Assembly (NCBI RefSeq): GCF_001541095.1
Contig: NZ_LMXH01000001.1
Coordinates: 1,252,048 to 1,316,047, forward strand
Source of the DNA: Paenibacillus sp. FJAT-26967
GTDB lineage: Bacteria > Bacillota > Bacilli > Paenibacillales > NBRC-103111
Reading direction: 5' to 3'
Length of the DNA stretch: 64,000 nt
Shown here: positions 24,718 through 33,992 of the stretch, piece by piece
How the letters are laid out: each line of letters begins with the position of its first letter
How positions within the stretch are numbered: the first letter of the stretch is position 1
Notes under the pieces: model-generated
What the model was told of the DNA's origin: nothing
The model's input: the letters and a program-made list of their open reading frames with translations, nothing else
Database searches by the model: none
Made by a program: the position numbers and the translations under genes

Positions 24718-25958
24718 AGCGTTTTACCCCTTCGGCCACCCAAAAGAGCAGACAGGCGACATTAATTCTGGGCTTTCTGCTGGTCATGAGCTTCCTGTTC
24801 ATATTATTCCAGGGAGGCAAGCTGGCCTCGATGCTTTTTGTCATCTTGAGTCTACTGACGGTATACCTTGTTCTGGGCAAATGGAGCGGAATCCGGCAGG
24901 CAGAGGCTCATAGAGAAATCATGACGGCAGACGGAACAGAGAGAATTCAAGCCGGTCAGTCGATACAAATCAAGCTGCGCATCCACGTGCCCGGCGTCTG
25001 GCCGATTCCTTATTTGCTTGTTAAGGACGAGATGATCCGCGGCAATAAGGAGAAAATGGGGATGAAAGGTTCTGTAGTCCTCAATTGGATGCGCAAAGGG
25101 GAATTTGTGTATAAAACCCCGCCGCTTCGCCGCGGCCACTACAGCATGAAGAAAGCCGAGTTCGCTACGGAGGATGTATTCGGCTTGTACGAACATACCG
25201 GAACGGTGGATCTCCCGTACAGTTTCGTCGTGCACCCACAGACAATTGAGATCCGCAACTGGGCGCAGTTTTCCCATTCTCCCCGGGGATCGAGGCACCA
25301 TTCCGTTACTGCCCGCATGCAGCGGGAAACGACTCAGATCAACGGAGTCCGCGAGTACATCCACGGAGACCGGTTGTCCCGCATTCACTGGAATGCGACC
25401 GCGAGAACGGGCAACTGGAGATCCAAGGAGTTCGAGAGAGAGACTTTGCCGAAGATGGTCATAATCATCGACCGTGCCCGCAGCAGTTACCGGGCGCAGG
25501 CTGATTTTGAACTCGCCGTATCGGCAGCGGCCTCCCTGCTTCAGTTCGGCGCCCAGCGCAATATCGCTGTAGGCTTATTATCTTCGGGCAAGGACACTTA
25601 CATGGCCCTGCCTAAGACAGGAACCCGTCAGGCCGAGATTCTCATGGACCACCTTGTAGAGGTGGAAGCTGACGGCAGCCGGACCCTGCAGCAGGTTATT
25701 AGCAATACTAAAGAGCTGTTCTCTCCCGGTACGCTTGTGATTTTCGTAACGCCCCGCAGAGGGACAGACACGCTGGCTCTTCTGCACAGCGCGGAGAAGC
25801 AGCGCATGCTTGCTTGTCATCTGTGTGCAGAAAGCATCAAAGATGCCTCAACCGATCGCTGGATGCGGGAAATCCACAAACAGGGCTTTATGGGCTATGC
25901 AATCCAATCGTTAACGGATCTGCCTGCCGCTTTAGGGGGTGCACAACCGTATGCATAG
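24714..25958 (+). CDS. DUF58 domain protein
   Basis: The product has 414 residues. Two adjacent hydrophobic helices (about residues 18-55) anchor it. A strand-rich part with LPYSFVVHPQTIEI follows. The DUF58 signature lies at about 206-240 (REYIHGDRLSRIHWNATART, then KEFERE). The C-terminal part has a von Willebrand-like arrangement (VIIIDRARSSY). DUF58 proteins partner MoxR ATPases. The start overlaps the MoxR stop by ATGA and the stop overlaps the transglutaminase start, so translation is coupled through all three genes. Confidence 0.9.
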   Translation: MKRFTPSATQKSRQATLILGFLLVMSFLFILFQGGKLASMLFVILSLLTVYLVLGKWSGIRQAEAHREIMTADGTERIQAGQSIQIKLRIHVPGVWPIPYLLVKDEMIRGNKEKMGMKGSVVLNWMRKGEFVYKTPPLRRGHYSMKKAEFATEDVFGLYEHTGTVDLPYSFVVHPQTIEIRNWAQFSHSPRGSRHHSVTARMQRETTQINGVREYIHGDRLSRIHWNATARTGNWRSKEFERETLPKMVIIIDRARSSYRAQADFELAVSAAASLLQFGAQRNIAVGLLSSGKDTYMALPKTGTRQAEILMDHLVEVEADGSRTLQQVISNTKELFSPGTLVIFVTPRRGTDTLALLHSAEKQRMLACHLCAESIKDASTDRWMREIHKQGFMGYAIQSLTDLPAALGGAQPYA

Positions 25959-28221
25959 GCTCTGGAGAATAATCCGATGGCTGGCCGGCACGGAGGGCAC
26001 TCAGAAAATTATGTCCCTGCTGGTTCTGCTATTCTTATATCAGTTTGTTGGCTGGATTCGCCAGGAAGAGGGCATGTGGCTTCCCGAAACCGTCACCGCC
26101 GTAGTATGGACCTTATTTGCCGTCTGTTTTACGTATTTCATCCCCAAGTTGTATTATCTTGTACGTGAACTTTTGCAAATTATTCTTGTTCTTCTTGTTC
26201 ATGCCGTTGTTCTCGAGTATCAGTTCGTTCCCTTATCCCAAGTAGATTCCATGACCACATGGCTTCAAGCCAATGTGTCGCAGCTTGTGCCGTATATATG
26301 GTTCGGCCTTGCTGCCTGGTGGGTTTTCCTGATGATGATGTGGGCTGTCCGTACAAAACTCGGCGTATCTTTTGTTGTTATTTTGTCTATATTATTCTTC
26401 GCCGTCCGGGATTCGTTCAGTGTCTTGCTGCTCTGGCCACAGGTGGCAACGATTATCTTCTGCGGTTTGTGCATGCTGATCGTGCGCCATCTCGCCAATC
26501 TGAAGAAAAAAGCGCCGGAGAGCTGGGACAACCTGGCCGAATACCCCGGTCCGCTGATTGTTCCTGTCATTCTGATCATTGTCATAACGTTCTCAATGGG
26601 GGCGATCGTTCCTGCTATCGATCCCATACTGACCGACCCGTATACAGCATGGAGGCAGTTTAAGGGGGATAAGGTTTCTTTCCTTCCCAGCAGCGACAAT
26701 TCCGGGAGAGCCGTTATTCCGGAAGCATCGGATCCGCTTCTCAAATCGTCCGGTTACAGCCGTAACGATGCTCAGCTAGGCGGCCAGTTCCAGTATGACT
26801 ACTCGCCGGTTTTTAATGTAGAGACGAGTGCAAGAACGTATTACCGCGGAGAGACCCGAGCTTTGTATACCGGATCAGGCTGGGAAGCCAGCAGCGGGGA
26901 TAAGCGTGCCAGGTCCGTCACAGTCGGAACGGACGGCAAGCTGGCCCCGGACCCGGCAGTGGATACCTCTAAGCTCAAAACCAATAAAATTAAACAGACG
27001 ATTACGATGCGCAATAACGATGTATATCCGGTTCTCTTCGGCGCTTTTCCGATGGCTCAGGTCACTTTACTTGAGTATACCGGCAAAGAAGGCGCAGACC
27101 CCAGCCAGCCTGTGCCCGATCAGCACAACAAACTGCGCTGGTCCGGTCGCCAGAGCGAGCTCCGTTTTAACACCAGAACGAATTACCCCCGTCAATATGA
27201 GCTGGTGTCGGAGACACCGATGCTGGATCTGGACGGGCTTAAGAAAGTAGATATGGACAAACTGGACAAATCACAGTGGCAAGAATATTTGCAGCTGCCG
27301 GATAAGCTGCCGGATCGGGTTGTCCAGCTGGCCCGGGATACCACGAAGAACGAAACGACTGCTTACGGCAAAGTCCGTCAACTGGAAATGCATCTCTCTA
27401 CTAAATATCCGTATACGAATACACCGGATGTATCCAAAGGAAAGAGCAGCGATTTCGTAGACCGTTTCCTGTTCGAAATCAAAGAAGGATACTGCGATTA
27501 TTACTCGACCTCTATGGTCGTTCTGACCCGTTCATTGGGAATACCTGCCAGATGGGTGAAAGGTTATGCATCCGGTACATCCAATGAAGCATCCACGATG
27601 GGCTATATCCGGGGTGCCATGTCCGATCCCGATGCGGGGGGGACTTACAGTATCCGCAATTCGGATGCTCATTCCTGGATGGAAGTGTATTTCGAGGGTT
27701 ACGGTTGGCTTCCTTTTGAGCCGACTGCCGGATTTTCCCTGCCTCAGAACTATTACACGGAACCGGCTGCTTCTGCGGAAGCGCCAGATGCGAATCCGGA
27801 GGCATCCGGAACATCGGATGCGGCGGGCGCCTGGTCATGGTTGAAATACATGGCATACGGCCTCTGCGCTGTGGTGCTGTTAGTCGCTATCATTGTCACT
27901 CTGATCCGCGTGTTCACGGGCAGAAATGTCTTGAGCCGATTTAGCCGCGGCCCCCGCGCCGATAACTATGCACAGAGTATCGTGCAAGAAGTAAACCGGC
28001 TGCTCCGGTACAGCAAGCGCAAAGGCTACGTGCGCTACGAACATGAAACGATCCGGGAGGCTGCTGCCCGGTGGAATACGCAGAGCTACTGGCTTGCTCC
28101 GGAGCTGGCACCTGTACTTGACCTGTTCGAGAAAGCCAAATACAGCCGTGCATCCGTAACGGAGGAAGATCTGGTAAAGGTGCAGCAAAGTGTCAAGACG
28201 CTGCGGGCGCAAATGAAATAA
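25951..28221 (+). CDS. Transglutaminase-like membrane protein (TgpA/DUF3488 type)
   Basis: The product is about 756 residues long. Five or six transmembrane helices lie in the first 220 residues. A large extracytoplasmic part ends in a papain-like transglutaminase core: Cys515 in EGYCDYYSTSMVVLTRSLG, the PARWVKGYA segment, His574 in DAHSWMEVY, and FEPT, where an acidic residue completes the triad. One more membrane helix (about 630-655) precedes a cytoplasmic C-terminal helical domain. The start could also be GTG at 25939; ATG 25951 has the better-spaced GGGGG. With MoxR and DUF58 it forms a conserved three-gene operon. The catalytic substrate is unknown. Confidence 0.9.
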   Translation: MHRLWRIIRWLAGTEGTQKIMSLLVLLFLYQFVGWIRQEEGMWLPETVTAVVWTLFAVCFTYFIPKLYYLVRELLQIILVLLVHAVVLEYQFVPLSQVDSMTTWLQANVSQLVPYIWFGLAAWWVFLMMMWAVRTKLGVSFVVILSILFFAVRDSFSVLLLWPQVATIIFCGLCMLIVRHLANLKKKAPESWDNLAEYPGPLIVPVILIIVITFSMGAIVPAIDPILTDPYTAWRQFKGDKVSFLPSSDNSGRAVIPEASDPLLKSSGYSRNDAQLGGQFQYDYSPVFNVETSARTYYRGETRALYTGSGWEASSGDKRARSVTVGTDGKLAPDPAVDTSKLKTNKIKQTITMRNNDVYPVLFGAFPMAQVTLLEYTGKEGADPSQPVPDQHNKLRWSGRQSELRFNTRTNYPRQYELVSETPMLDLDGLKKVDMDKLDKSQWQEYLQLPDKLPDRVVQLARDTTKNETTAYGKVRQLEMHLSTKYPYTNTPDVSKGKSSDFVDRFLFEIKEGYCDYYSTSMVVLTRSLGIPARWVKGYASGTSNEASTMGYIRGAMSDPDAGGTYSIRNSDAHSWMEVYFEGYGWLPFEPTAGFSLPQNYYTEPAASAEAPDANPEASGTSDAAGAWSWLKYMAYGLCAVVLLVAIIVTLIRVFTGRNVLSRFSRGPRADNYAQSIVQEVNRLLRYSKRKGYVRYEHETIREAAARWNTQSYWLAPELAPVLDLFEKAKYSRASVTEEDLVKVQQSVKTLRAQMK

Positions 28222-28246
28222 TGCCAGAGAGCCTCTAGGGGCTATT

Positions 28247-28292
28247 GGAAGCCGCTTCCTTCTATGGATGGAAAGCGGCTTCCTCTTTTTTT
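28247..28292 (+). terminator. Terminator of the MoxR operon
   Basis: GGAAGCCGCTT (28247-28257) pairs with AAGCGGCTTCC (28273-28283) around a 15-base loop, followed by TCTTTTTTT. Confidence 0.92.
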
Positions 28293-28444
28293 ATGCGGAA
28301 ATTCTTTCATTCAGCATCTGCGGGTGGAACCGTATTCTGCGGGGTGCTGTATGGATGGCTCCGTTATAAGGGAAAGCTACTGAAAGACCGTTCTTTATCA
28401 GATGCTCCATCCCCTTCATGCAGGTTACGGCGGCCTTTTTCTTT

Positions 28445-28474
28445 TTGCAAGGAATTGGACATGTATGGTATAGT
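28445..28474 (+). promoter_or_regulatory. Candidate sigma-A promoter of the yqeG cluster
   Basis: TTGCAA (28445-28450) and TATAGT (28469-28474) are separated by 18 bases, 35 bases before the yqeG start and downstream of the MoxR operon terminator. Confidence 0.6.
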
Positions 28475-28509
28475 TCCTATAGATTCGAAAGAGGTTGGGG
28501 TGACGATGT

Positions 28510-29010
28510 TTGTTTAAAAAACTGGTACCGAGGCAGTTCGCACAGACGATCTATGATATTAATTTGGAGGAACTGTGGCGGAACGGAATTCGCGGGATCA
28601 TTACGGACCTCGACAATACACTCGTAGGAGCGAAAGTGGCAGACGCTACACCGGAGCTTATTAATTGGCTTGGTAATGTAAAGCAGCTCGGGTTTAAGGT
28701 GGTCATTGTTTCCAATAACCAGGAACTCCGTGTCTCCGCATTTGCACTCCCGCTATCCATTCCATTCATTCATGCCGCGCGCAAACCGACGAATAACGCC
28801 TTCCGTAAAGCACTGGCATTGATGGACACTACGGCTGAACAGACCGTTGTAATCGGTGATCAGATGCTGACTGACGTACTTGGAGGAAATCGGCTCGGCT
28901 TATATACCATTCTTGTAGCGCCGATCGCCGTGAATGATGAAGGTTTCTTTACACGAATCAACCGGCGCATCGAGAAGCTGGCCAATAACTACATCTCGAA
29001 GAATAAATAA
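28510..29010 (+). CDS. yqeG: YqeG family HAD-IIIA phosphatase
   Basis: This 166-residue member of the HAD IIIA group has DLDNTLVG (nucleophile motif), VSNNQE (motif II), ARKPTNNAF (motif III Lys) and VIGDQMLTDVLGGNRLG (motif IV). It starts FKKLVPRQFAQTIYDIN as in B. subtilis YqeG. The start is TTG at 28510. It heads the conserved run yqeG-yqeH-aroE-yhbY-nadD-yqeK-rsfS. The biological substrate is unknown; family members have phosphatidylglycerophosphate phosphatase-like sequences. Confidence 0.93.
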   Translation: MFKKLVPRQFAQTIYDINLEELWRNGIRGIITDLDNTLVGAKVADATPELINWLGNVKQLGFKVVIVSNNQELRVSAFALPLSIPFIHAARKPTNNAFRKALALMDTTAEQTVVIGDQMLTDVLGGNRLGLYTILVAPIAVNDEGFFTRINRRIEKLANNYISKNK

Positions 29011-29088
29011 AGCTTTCCTTCACGGGAAAGCTTCACTTTGCTTGCGGGGGGAATTCAGGTTCTCCTGCTGTAAACTCAAGGAGGACAC

Positions 29089-30204
29089 ATGAACGAGGAA
29101 GAGATGAACCATTGCGGAGGCTGCGGTGCAAAGCTGCAGCAAGAGGACCCGAGCGCAACCGGGTATGTGCCGGAGGAAGCGCTGCAGAAAGAACCGATTA
29201 TCTGCCAGCGCTGCTTCCGCATTAAGCATTATAATGAAGCATCGAGTGTTACGCTGAACCAGGATGATTTTCTGAAGCTGCTCGGTCATATCGGGCATAA
29301 AGAGGCCCTGGTCATCAATATTGTCGATATTTTCGATTTTGAGGGCAGCCTTATTAGCGGCTTGGCGCGTTTTGTCGGCGGCAATCCGATTGTGCTCGTC
29401 GTTAACAAAATCGACTTGCTTCCCAAAGTGACCAACTGGAACCGGATCGTGAACTGGGTCCGCAGGCTGGCCAAAGAGCAGGGGCTAAAAGTTGTCGAAG
29501 TCGTCCTGTGCAGCGCCAAGAAGAACATAGGGTTCGACCGGGTTATTCAGGCGGTTGAACAATACCGCGATGGCAAGGATGTGTATGTGGTCGGTGCCAC
29601 CAACGTGGGTAAATCTACTTTGATTAACCGGCTGATTTCGGATTACAGTGATCTGGAGGCTGAATTGACGACGTCCCACTACCCGGGTACGACGCTCGGT
29701 ACGGTCGAAATTCCACTTGATGACGGACGGAATATTATTGATACACCCGGCATCGTTTATCAGCATCGTCTGACGGAGCTGGTATCGAAGAAGGACTTGG
29801 GCAAAATTATGCCGGGCAAGCCGCTCAAACCGATGGTCTATCAGCTGAACGAAGGCCAGACCTTGTTCTTTGGTTCGTTCGCCAGGTTTGATTTCGTACG
29901 GGGTGCGCGTCAGTCGTTTACCATTTATGCATCCAATGCCGTACCGCTGCACCGCACGAAGCTGGAGAAAGCGGACGAGCTGTATGCCAATCATAAGGGA
30001 GTTATGCTTGCGCCTCCTTCTGAGAAGGACTTGCTCGAACTGCCGCCGCTGGCGAAGCATACGCTTCATATCCAGAAGGGCAAGAGCGTGGATGTGCTTA
30101 TTTCGGGCTTGGGATGGATCAAAGTAAACAGTGAAGCGGGAGCGGAGCTTGCCGTTCATGCTCCCAAAGGTGTCAAAATCATTCAACGCGATTCCTTAAT
30201 TTAA
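29089..30204 (+). CDS. yqeH: Ribosome biogenesis GTPase YqeH (circularly permuted)
   Basis: The product has 371 residues. A zinc finger formed by CGGC and CQRC lies in the first 45 residues. The GTPase motifs are in permuted order: VVNKIDLL (G4), SAKK (G5), then GATNVGKST (G1) and DTPGI (G3), which is the YqeH hallmark. YqeH assists assembly of the 30S ribosomal subunit. AGGAGGACAC precedes the ATG. It follows yqeG by 78 bases; a short hairpin there lacks a U tract and probably does not terminate. Confidence 0.96.
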   Translation: MNEEEMNHCGGCGAKLQQEDPSATGYVPEEALQKEPIICQRCFRIKHYNEASSVTLNQDDFLKLLGHIGHKEALVINIVDIFDFEGSLISGLARFVGGNPIVLVVNKIDLLPKVTNWNRIVNWVRRLAKEQGLKVVEVVLCSAKKNIGFDRVIQAVEQYRDGKDVYVVGATNVGKSTLINRLISDYSDLEAELTTSHYPGTTLGTVEIPLDDGRNIIDTPGIVYQHRLTELVSKKDLGKIMPGKPLKPMVYQLNEGQTLFFGSFARFDFVRGARQSFTIYASNAVPLHRTKLEKADELYANHKGVMLAPPSEKDLLELPPLAKHTLHIQKGKSVDVLISGLGWIKVNSEAGAELAVHAPKGVKIIQRDSLI

Positions 30205-30289
30205 GGCGGTATGCCTTAAGTTTTGCAAGTTAATGAGGTTCGCGAAACTGAATTTTCAAGGATCAGGATGTACGGGGGAGATATAGATC

Positions 30290-31159
30290 ATGGTGGAAAA
30301 TCTGTCTTTGGACAGTAACACGGTCCTTTATGGGGTTTTTGGCGATCCGGTGCGCCATTCCCGTTCACCGATTATGATGAACCGCGCTTTCAGCGAAGCC
30401 CGGATTAACGGCGTATACGCGGCGTTCCATGTTATGCCGGATCAGCTCGAGCGGGCGGTTAACGGAATCCGCTCGCTGGGATTCCGCGGTGTGAATGTAA
30501 CCATTCCGCATAAAGTCAATGTAATGAAGTATCTGGATGAAGTCGACGCGGATGCTCAAGCACTCGGCGCCGTTAATACCATTGTGAATAACCAGGGCCG
30601 GCTAACCGGTTACAATACGGACGGCATCGGTTATGTCCGCTCCCTTAAAGAGGAGACAGGACTTAATCTGGAAGGGAAAAAAGCATTGATTATCGGTGCG
30701 GGCGGCGCAGCCAGAGGGATCGCTTTTGCCTTGGCCAAGGAAGGCTGTTCGTTCATCGCCATCGCTAACCGGACCGTGGAGAGAGCGCATGAGCTGGCTT
30801 CCGCCGTACGTAACCGTACTAGTGCGGTGGGCATGGGTCTGCATGATTTGGGGGATATTATTCATGATGTCGACCTCATCATCAACTCCACCTCATCCGG
30901 TATGCATCCGAACGTTGACGAACTGCCGGTGCAGCTCGGCGGCCTCAGGCTCCGGGACGGGGTTATCGTGAGTGATCTGGTGTACAATCCCCTCGAGACG
31001 CGCTTTTTACGGGAAGCGGGAGAACGGGGTGCTATCACCCACGGCGGTCTCGGCATGTTTATTTATCAAGGAGCTTACGCGTTCGAATATTGGACCGGTG
31101 TTCCGGCTCCTGCCGCAGCGATGCGTCAGGTTGTAGAGCAATCATTTATTAAGAATTGA
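30290..31159 (+). CDS. aroE: Shikimate dehydrogenase (NADP+)
   Basis: The product has 289 residues and reduces 3-dehydroshikimate to shikimate in the aromatic amino acid pathway. The substrate motif SRSPIMMN, the catalytic Lys in NVTIPHKV, the Asp in NTDGIG and the NADP-binding loop GAGGAARGIAFAL are all present in order. HGGLGMFIYQGAYAFE near the C-terminus is also typical. GGGGGAG lies upstream of the ATG. It stands between yqeH and yhbY, as in Bacillus. Confidence 0.97.
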   Translation: MVENLSLDSNTVLYGVFGDPVRHSRSPIMMNRAFSEARINGVYAAFHVMPDQLERAVNGIRSLGFRGVNVTIPHKVNVMKYLDEVDADAQALGAVNTIVNNQGRLTGYNTDGIGYVRSLKEETGLNLEGKKALIIGAGGAARGIAFALAKEGCSFIAIANRTVERAHELASAVRNRTSAVGMGLHDLGDIIHDVDLIINSTSSGMHPNVDELPVQLGGLRLRDGVIVSDLVYNPLETRFLREAGERGAITHGGLGMFIYQGAYAFEYWTGVPAPAAAMRQVVEQSFIKN

Positions 31160-31172
31160 GGGAATTTTTTAT

Positions 31173-31466
31173 ATGCTTACTGGGAAACAAAAAAGACATC
31201 TGCGTGCGCTTGCACATCATTTAACGCCTATTTTTCAAGTGGGCAAAGGCGGAGTTAATGAACATTTGATCCAGCACATCGAGGATGCGATTGAGAGCCG
31301 CGAGCTGATCAAGATATCGGTGCTTAACAATTACACGGAAGATTGCAAAGAAGTGGCGAGGGAACTGGCGGAAGGCTCAGGGGCTGAACTTGTACAGACA
31401 ATCGGAAGAACAATTGTGCTGTACAAGGAATCCCGCGATAACAAACAAATCGTGCTGCCGAGATAA
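31173..31466 (+). CDS. yhbY: YhbY/YqeI family RNA-binding protein (CRM domain)
   Basis: This 97-residue single CRM domain has LTGKQKRHLRALAHHLTPIF at the start, the VGKGGV loop (GxxG) and a C-terminal ELVQTIGRTIVLY strand. Members bind pre-50S ribosomal particles. It starts 13 bases after aroE, with GAGGG before the ATG, and nadD follows after 31 bases. Confidence 0.95.
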   Translation: MLTGKQKRHLRALAHHLTPIFQVGKGGVNEHLIQHIEDAIESRELIKISVLNNYTEDCKEVARELAEGSGAELVQTIGRTIVLYKESRDNKQIVLPR

Positions 31467-31497
31467 CCGCCGGTTGTGCCGGGCAGGAGATGTGGAT

Positions 31498-32085
31498 ATG
31501 AGAATTGGAATCATGGGAGGGACATTCGATCCCATTCATACCGGTCATCTGGTTGCAGGGGAATGTGCGCGGTCTGCTTGCGGTCTGGACGAGGTCTGGT
31601 TTATGCCGGCCAATGTGCCGCCGCATAAACCGAATGCGCCTAAGGCTTCGGCCGGGCAGCGGTGGGAGATGGTGTGCCGGGCGGTAGCGGATAATCCCGC
31701 TTTTAGGCCCTTGGATTTCGAGCTGCGCAAAGGCGGAGTTTCTTATTCGATTGACACGATCAAGCTGCTCCGGCAGCAGCATCCTGAGCATAGGTTCCAG
31801 TATATCATCGGCGCGGATATGGTGGAGTACCTTCCGGAGTGGCATAAGATTGAAGAGATTATGGGGCTGATCGGATTTATCGGTCTTCAGAGACCGGGCT
31901 ACGAGCTCGATTTGGATGTCCTGCCGTCCTATATACGCTCAGGAGTGAGCATAGCTCCAATGCCTCTGCTCGATATATCTTCAACCGATATCCGCGGCCG
32001 CAGGAAAGAGGGGCGTTCAATCCGCTATCTCGTTCCTGCTCCGGTACATGAATATATCGAGGGGAATGATTTATATGGACCGTGA
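31498..32085 (+). CDS. nadD: Nicotinate-nucleotide adenylyltransferase
   Basis: The product has 195 residues and converts nicotinate mononucleotide to deamido-NAD in NAD synthesis. The nucleotidylyltransferase motif GGTFDPIHTGHL (residues 7-18) and the C-terminal SSTDIRGRR (ISSTxIR motif) are present. GAD.VEYLPEWHK in the middle matches NadD. AGGAGA lies eight bases before the ATG at 31498. It overlaps yqeK by 11 bases. Confidence 0.96.
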   Translation: MRIGIMGGTFDPIHTGHLVAGECARSACGLDEVWFMPANVPPHKPNAPKASAGQRWEMVCRAVADNPAFRPLDFELRKGGVSYSIDTIKLLRQQHPEHRFQYIIGADMVEYLPEWHKIEEIMGLIGFIGLQRPGYELDLDVLPSYIRSGVSIAPMPLLDISSTDIRGRRKEGRSIRYLVPAPVHEYIEGNDLYGP

Positions 32086-32641
32086 ACAGATGATCCGGAT
32101 TGTGCGGGAGAACATGCCCGAAAGACGCTGGAAGCACACCTTAGGTGTGATGGAAACCTCCGTTATTCTGGCCCGCTTATATGGGGAAGATGAGAATCGC
32201 GCGGAAACGGCAGCTATCCTTCATGATGTATGCAAGTTTTGGCCGGTTGAGAAGCAGGCCGAGACGGTCCGCGAAAGCGGCACTGATACGGATGTGCTCG
32301 ACTTCGACAAAGAATTGTGGCATGCTCATGCAGGAGCCTGGATCGCCGCCAAGCAGTTCGGTGTGGAGGACGAAGAAGTATTGAATGCCATTCGTTACCA
32401 TACATCGGGAAGAGAAGACATGTCGAAGCTGGAGAAAATCGTGTGCTTAGCGGATTATATAGAGCCAAGCCGGGATTTTCCGGGTGTGGACGCAATACGC
32501 AAGCTGGCCGAAACAAGTCTGGAGCAGGCTTTAATCGCCGGCTTTGACTCGACGATCTCCTTTTTACTGGCCAAAGGAAAGCGTATTTACCCCCTCACGG
32601 TACTGACGCGGAATCGTTTAATCCGTGAATTAGAGGTGTAA
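32075..32641 (+). CDS. yqeK: YqeK, HD-domain diadenosine tetraphosphate hydrolase
   Basis: The product has 188 residues, the usual length for YqeK. The metal ligands are His21, His50-Asp51, His85, His109 and Asp127 (ILHDVCK and LADYIEPSR). Characterised YqeK proteins hydrolyse Ap4A symmetrically to ADP. ATG 32075 is chosen because AGGGG lies 11 bases before it and the family starts there; ATGs at 32048 and 32066 are in frame but poorly placed. It lies inside the conserved nadD-yqeK-rsfS order. A diverged paralogue is at 13050. Confidence 0.95.
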   Translation: MDREQMIRIVRENMPERRWKHTLGVMETSVILARLYGEDENRAETAAILHDVCKFWPVEKQAETVRESGTDTDVLDFDKELWHAHAGAWIAAKQFGVEDEEVLNAIRYHTSGREDMSKLEKIVCLADYIEPSRDFPGVDAIRKLAETSLEQALIAGFDSTISFLLAKGKRIYPLTVLTRNRLIRELEV

Positions 32642-32761
32642 GGAAAAGGAAGAGCTGCTGCTCAAGATCAGTCTCTGTCTATAGACAAGACTTGCCGATA
32701 GAAGCCTGACCCAGAACGAACAAGAGATTGCTTAACGAAACAACATGAAGGAGATGATGGG

Positions 32762-33109
32762 ATGAAAATAAGCCCCGAACAACTGATGAATATGGTCGTG
32801 GATGCGGCCGAAGACAAAAAGGCCATTAACGTGGTGGCACTGGATTTGCAGGAAATTTCCCTGGTTGCCGATTATTTCGTTATTTGTCACGGTAACTCGG
32901 AGACGCAAGTGCAGGCTATCGCAACTGAAATCCGCAAGCAGGCTAACGAAAAAGGCGTTACTGTCCGTGGTATTGAAGGATTCAATACTGCAAGATGGGT
33001 GCTGGTTGACTTGGGAGACGTAGTGGTTCATGTCTTCCACAGAGATGACCGGGAGTATTACAACATTGAACGTCTGTGGTCTGACGCGAGGGTTGTGGAA
33101 CGCGTATGA
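32762..33109 (+). CDS. rsfS: Ribosome silencing factor RsfS
   Basis: The product has 115 residues with the RsfS/YbeB fold: ALDLQEISLVADYFVI, GNSETQVQAIA and the C-terminal DVVVHVFHRDDREYYNIERLW, a very conserved signature. RsfS binds ribosomal protein L14 and blocks subunit joining under nutrient limitation. AAGGAGATG precedes the ATG. The stop overlaps the next start by four bases. Confidence 0.97.
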   Translation: MKISPEQLMNMVVDAAEDKKAINVVALDLQEISLVADYFVICHGNSETQVQAIATEIRKQANEKGVTVRGIEGFNTARWVLVDLGDVVVHVFHRDDREYYNIERLWSDARVVERV

Positions 33110-33990
33110 ATCTTGAAGCCGGAACACTCGTAACACTCGATGTGGCGCGGGAAGTGTCTCCATACGGGTATTTTATGACCGATGGAGAGCGCGATGTTCT
33201 GCTGCATTACACGGAGACGACAACCAAAGTAGCGCCGGGTGACCGTCTGGAGGTCTTTCTTTATTACGATACGGAAGACCGGCTTGCGGCGACGATGCAC
33301 CGGCCGATGCTCCTTCTGGGAGAGCTTGCCCTGCTCGAAGTGGTCGATCTTCATCCGCGTTTCGGTGCTTTTCTGGAGATGGGGATAGGCCGCAACCTGC
33401 TGCTTCCCTTCAAAGAAATGCCGGAGCTCGAAGAGCTGCGCCCCCAAGTAGGGGACCGGATCTATGTCACGATGGATCATGACCGTCAAGGACGGCTGGT
33501 TGCCCGTCTTGCAGGAGAAGAAGTGCTGATGAACGAATGCTTCCCTGCTCCGCAGACATGGAGAAATCAATGGAAGAACGCGCGCGTCTATAAGCCGCTG
33601 CAGATGGGCACTTTCGTCGTGGTAGACGGAGGCGTGGTCGGATTCGGGGCCATCGGCCTTATCCCTGCTTCCGAGCGTGACCGGCTGCTGCGTGTCGGTG
33701 AAGAAGTAAGTGTTCGTGTCACCTACATCAGAGAAGACGGACGGATCAACTTGTCCATGCGTCAGCCTAAGGAAAAAGGGCGCGACCTAGACGCCGAGCG
33801 CATTCTGGAAGTGCTCCGTGAGCGGCCCAATGGAGCCATGCCTTATTCGGATCAGACCGGAGCGGATGTCATTATGACGAAGTTCGGTATCAGTAAATCC
33901 GCATTTAAGCGTGCTCTGGGCAAACTTATGAAGGACGGCCTCGTTTACCAGAAGGAAAACTGGACGTGCCTGAAGCAAGAGGAGAACTGA
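33106..33990 (+). CDS. cvfB: CvfB-like S1 RNA-binding protein (YitL type)
   Basis: The product has 294 residues, with three S1-like beta-barrel domains at about 1-62, 66-135 and 150-215 (the last has VRVTYIREDGRINLSMRQP) and a C-terminal winged-helix domain (MTKFGISKSAFKRALGKLMK). This layout is that of CvfB, an RNA-binding virulence/expression regulator in Staphylococcus and YitL in Bacillus. It overlaps rsfS by ATGA and precedes the methyltransferase by two bases, so it is in the same operon. This fusion of the locus is common in Paenibacillus (recollection). Confidence 0.88.
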   Translation: MNLEAGTLVTLDVAREVSPYGYFMTDGERDVLLHYTETTTKVAPGDRLEVFLYYDTEDRLAATMHRPMLLLGELALLEVVDLHPRFGAFLEMGIGRNLLLPFKEMPELEELRPQVGDRIYVTMDHDRQGRLVARLAGEEVLMNECFPAPQTWRNQWKNARVYKPLQMGTFVVVDGGVVGFGAIGLIPASERDRLLRVGEEVSVRVTYIREDGRINLSMRQPKEKGRDLDAERILEVLRERPNGAMPYSDQTGADVIMTKFGISKSAFKRALGKLMKDGLVYQKENWTCLKQEEN

Positions 33991-33992
33991 GA

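Noticed and set aside
29010-29034. Inverted repeat AAGCTTTCC/GGAAAGCTT after yqeG as a terminator
   Set aside because: It is followed by CACTTTG without a real U tract, and yqeG and yqeH belong to one conserved cluster.
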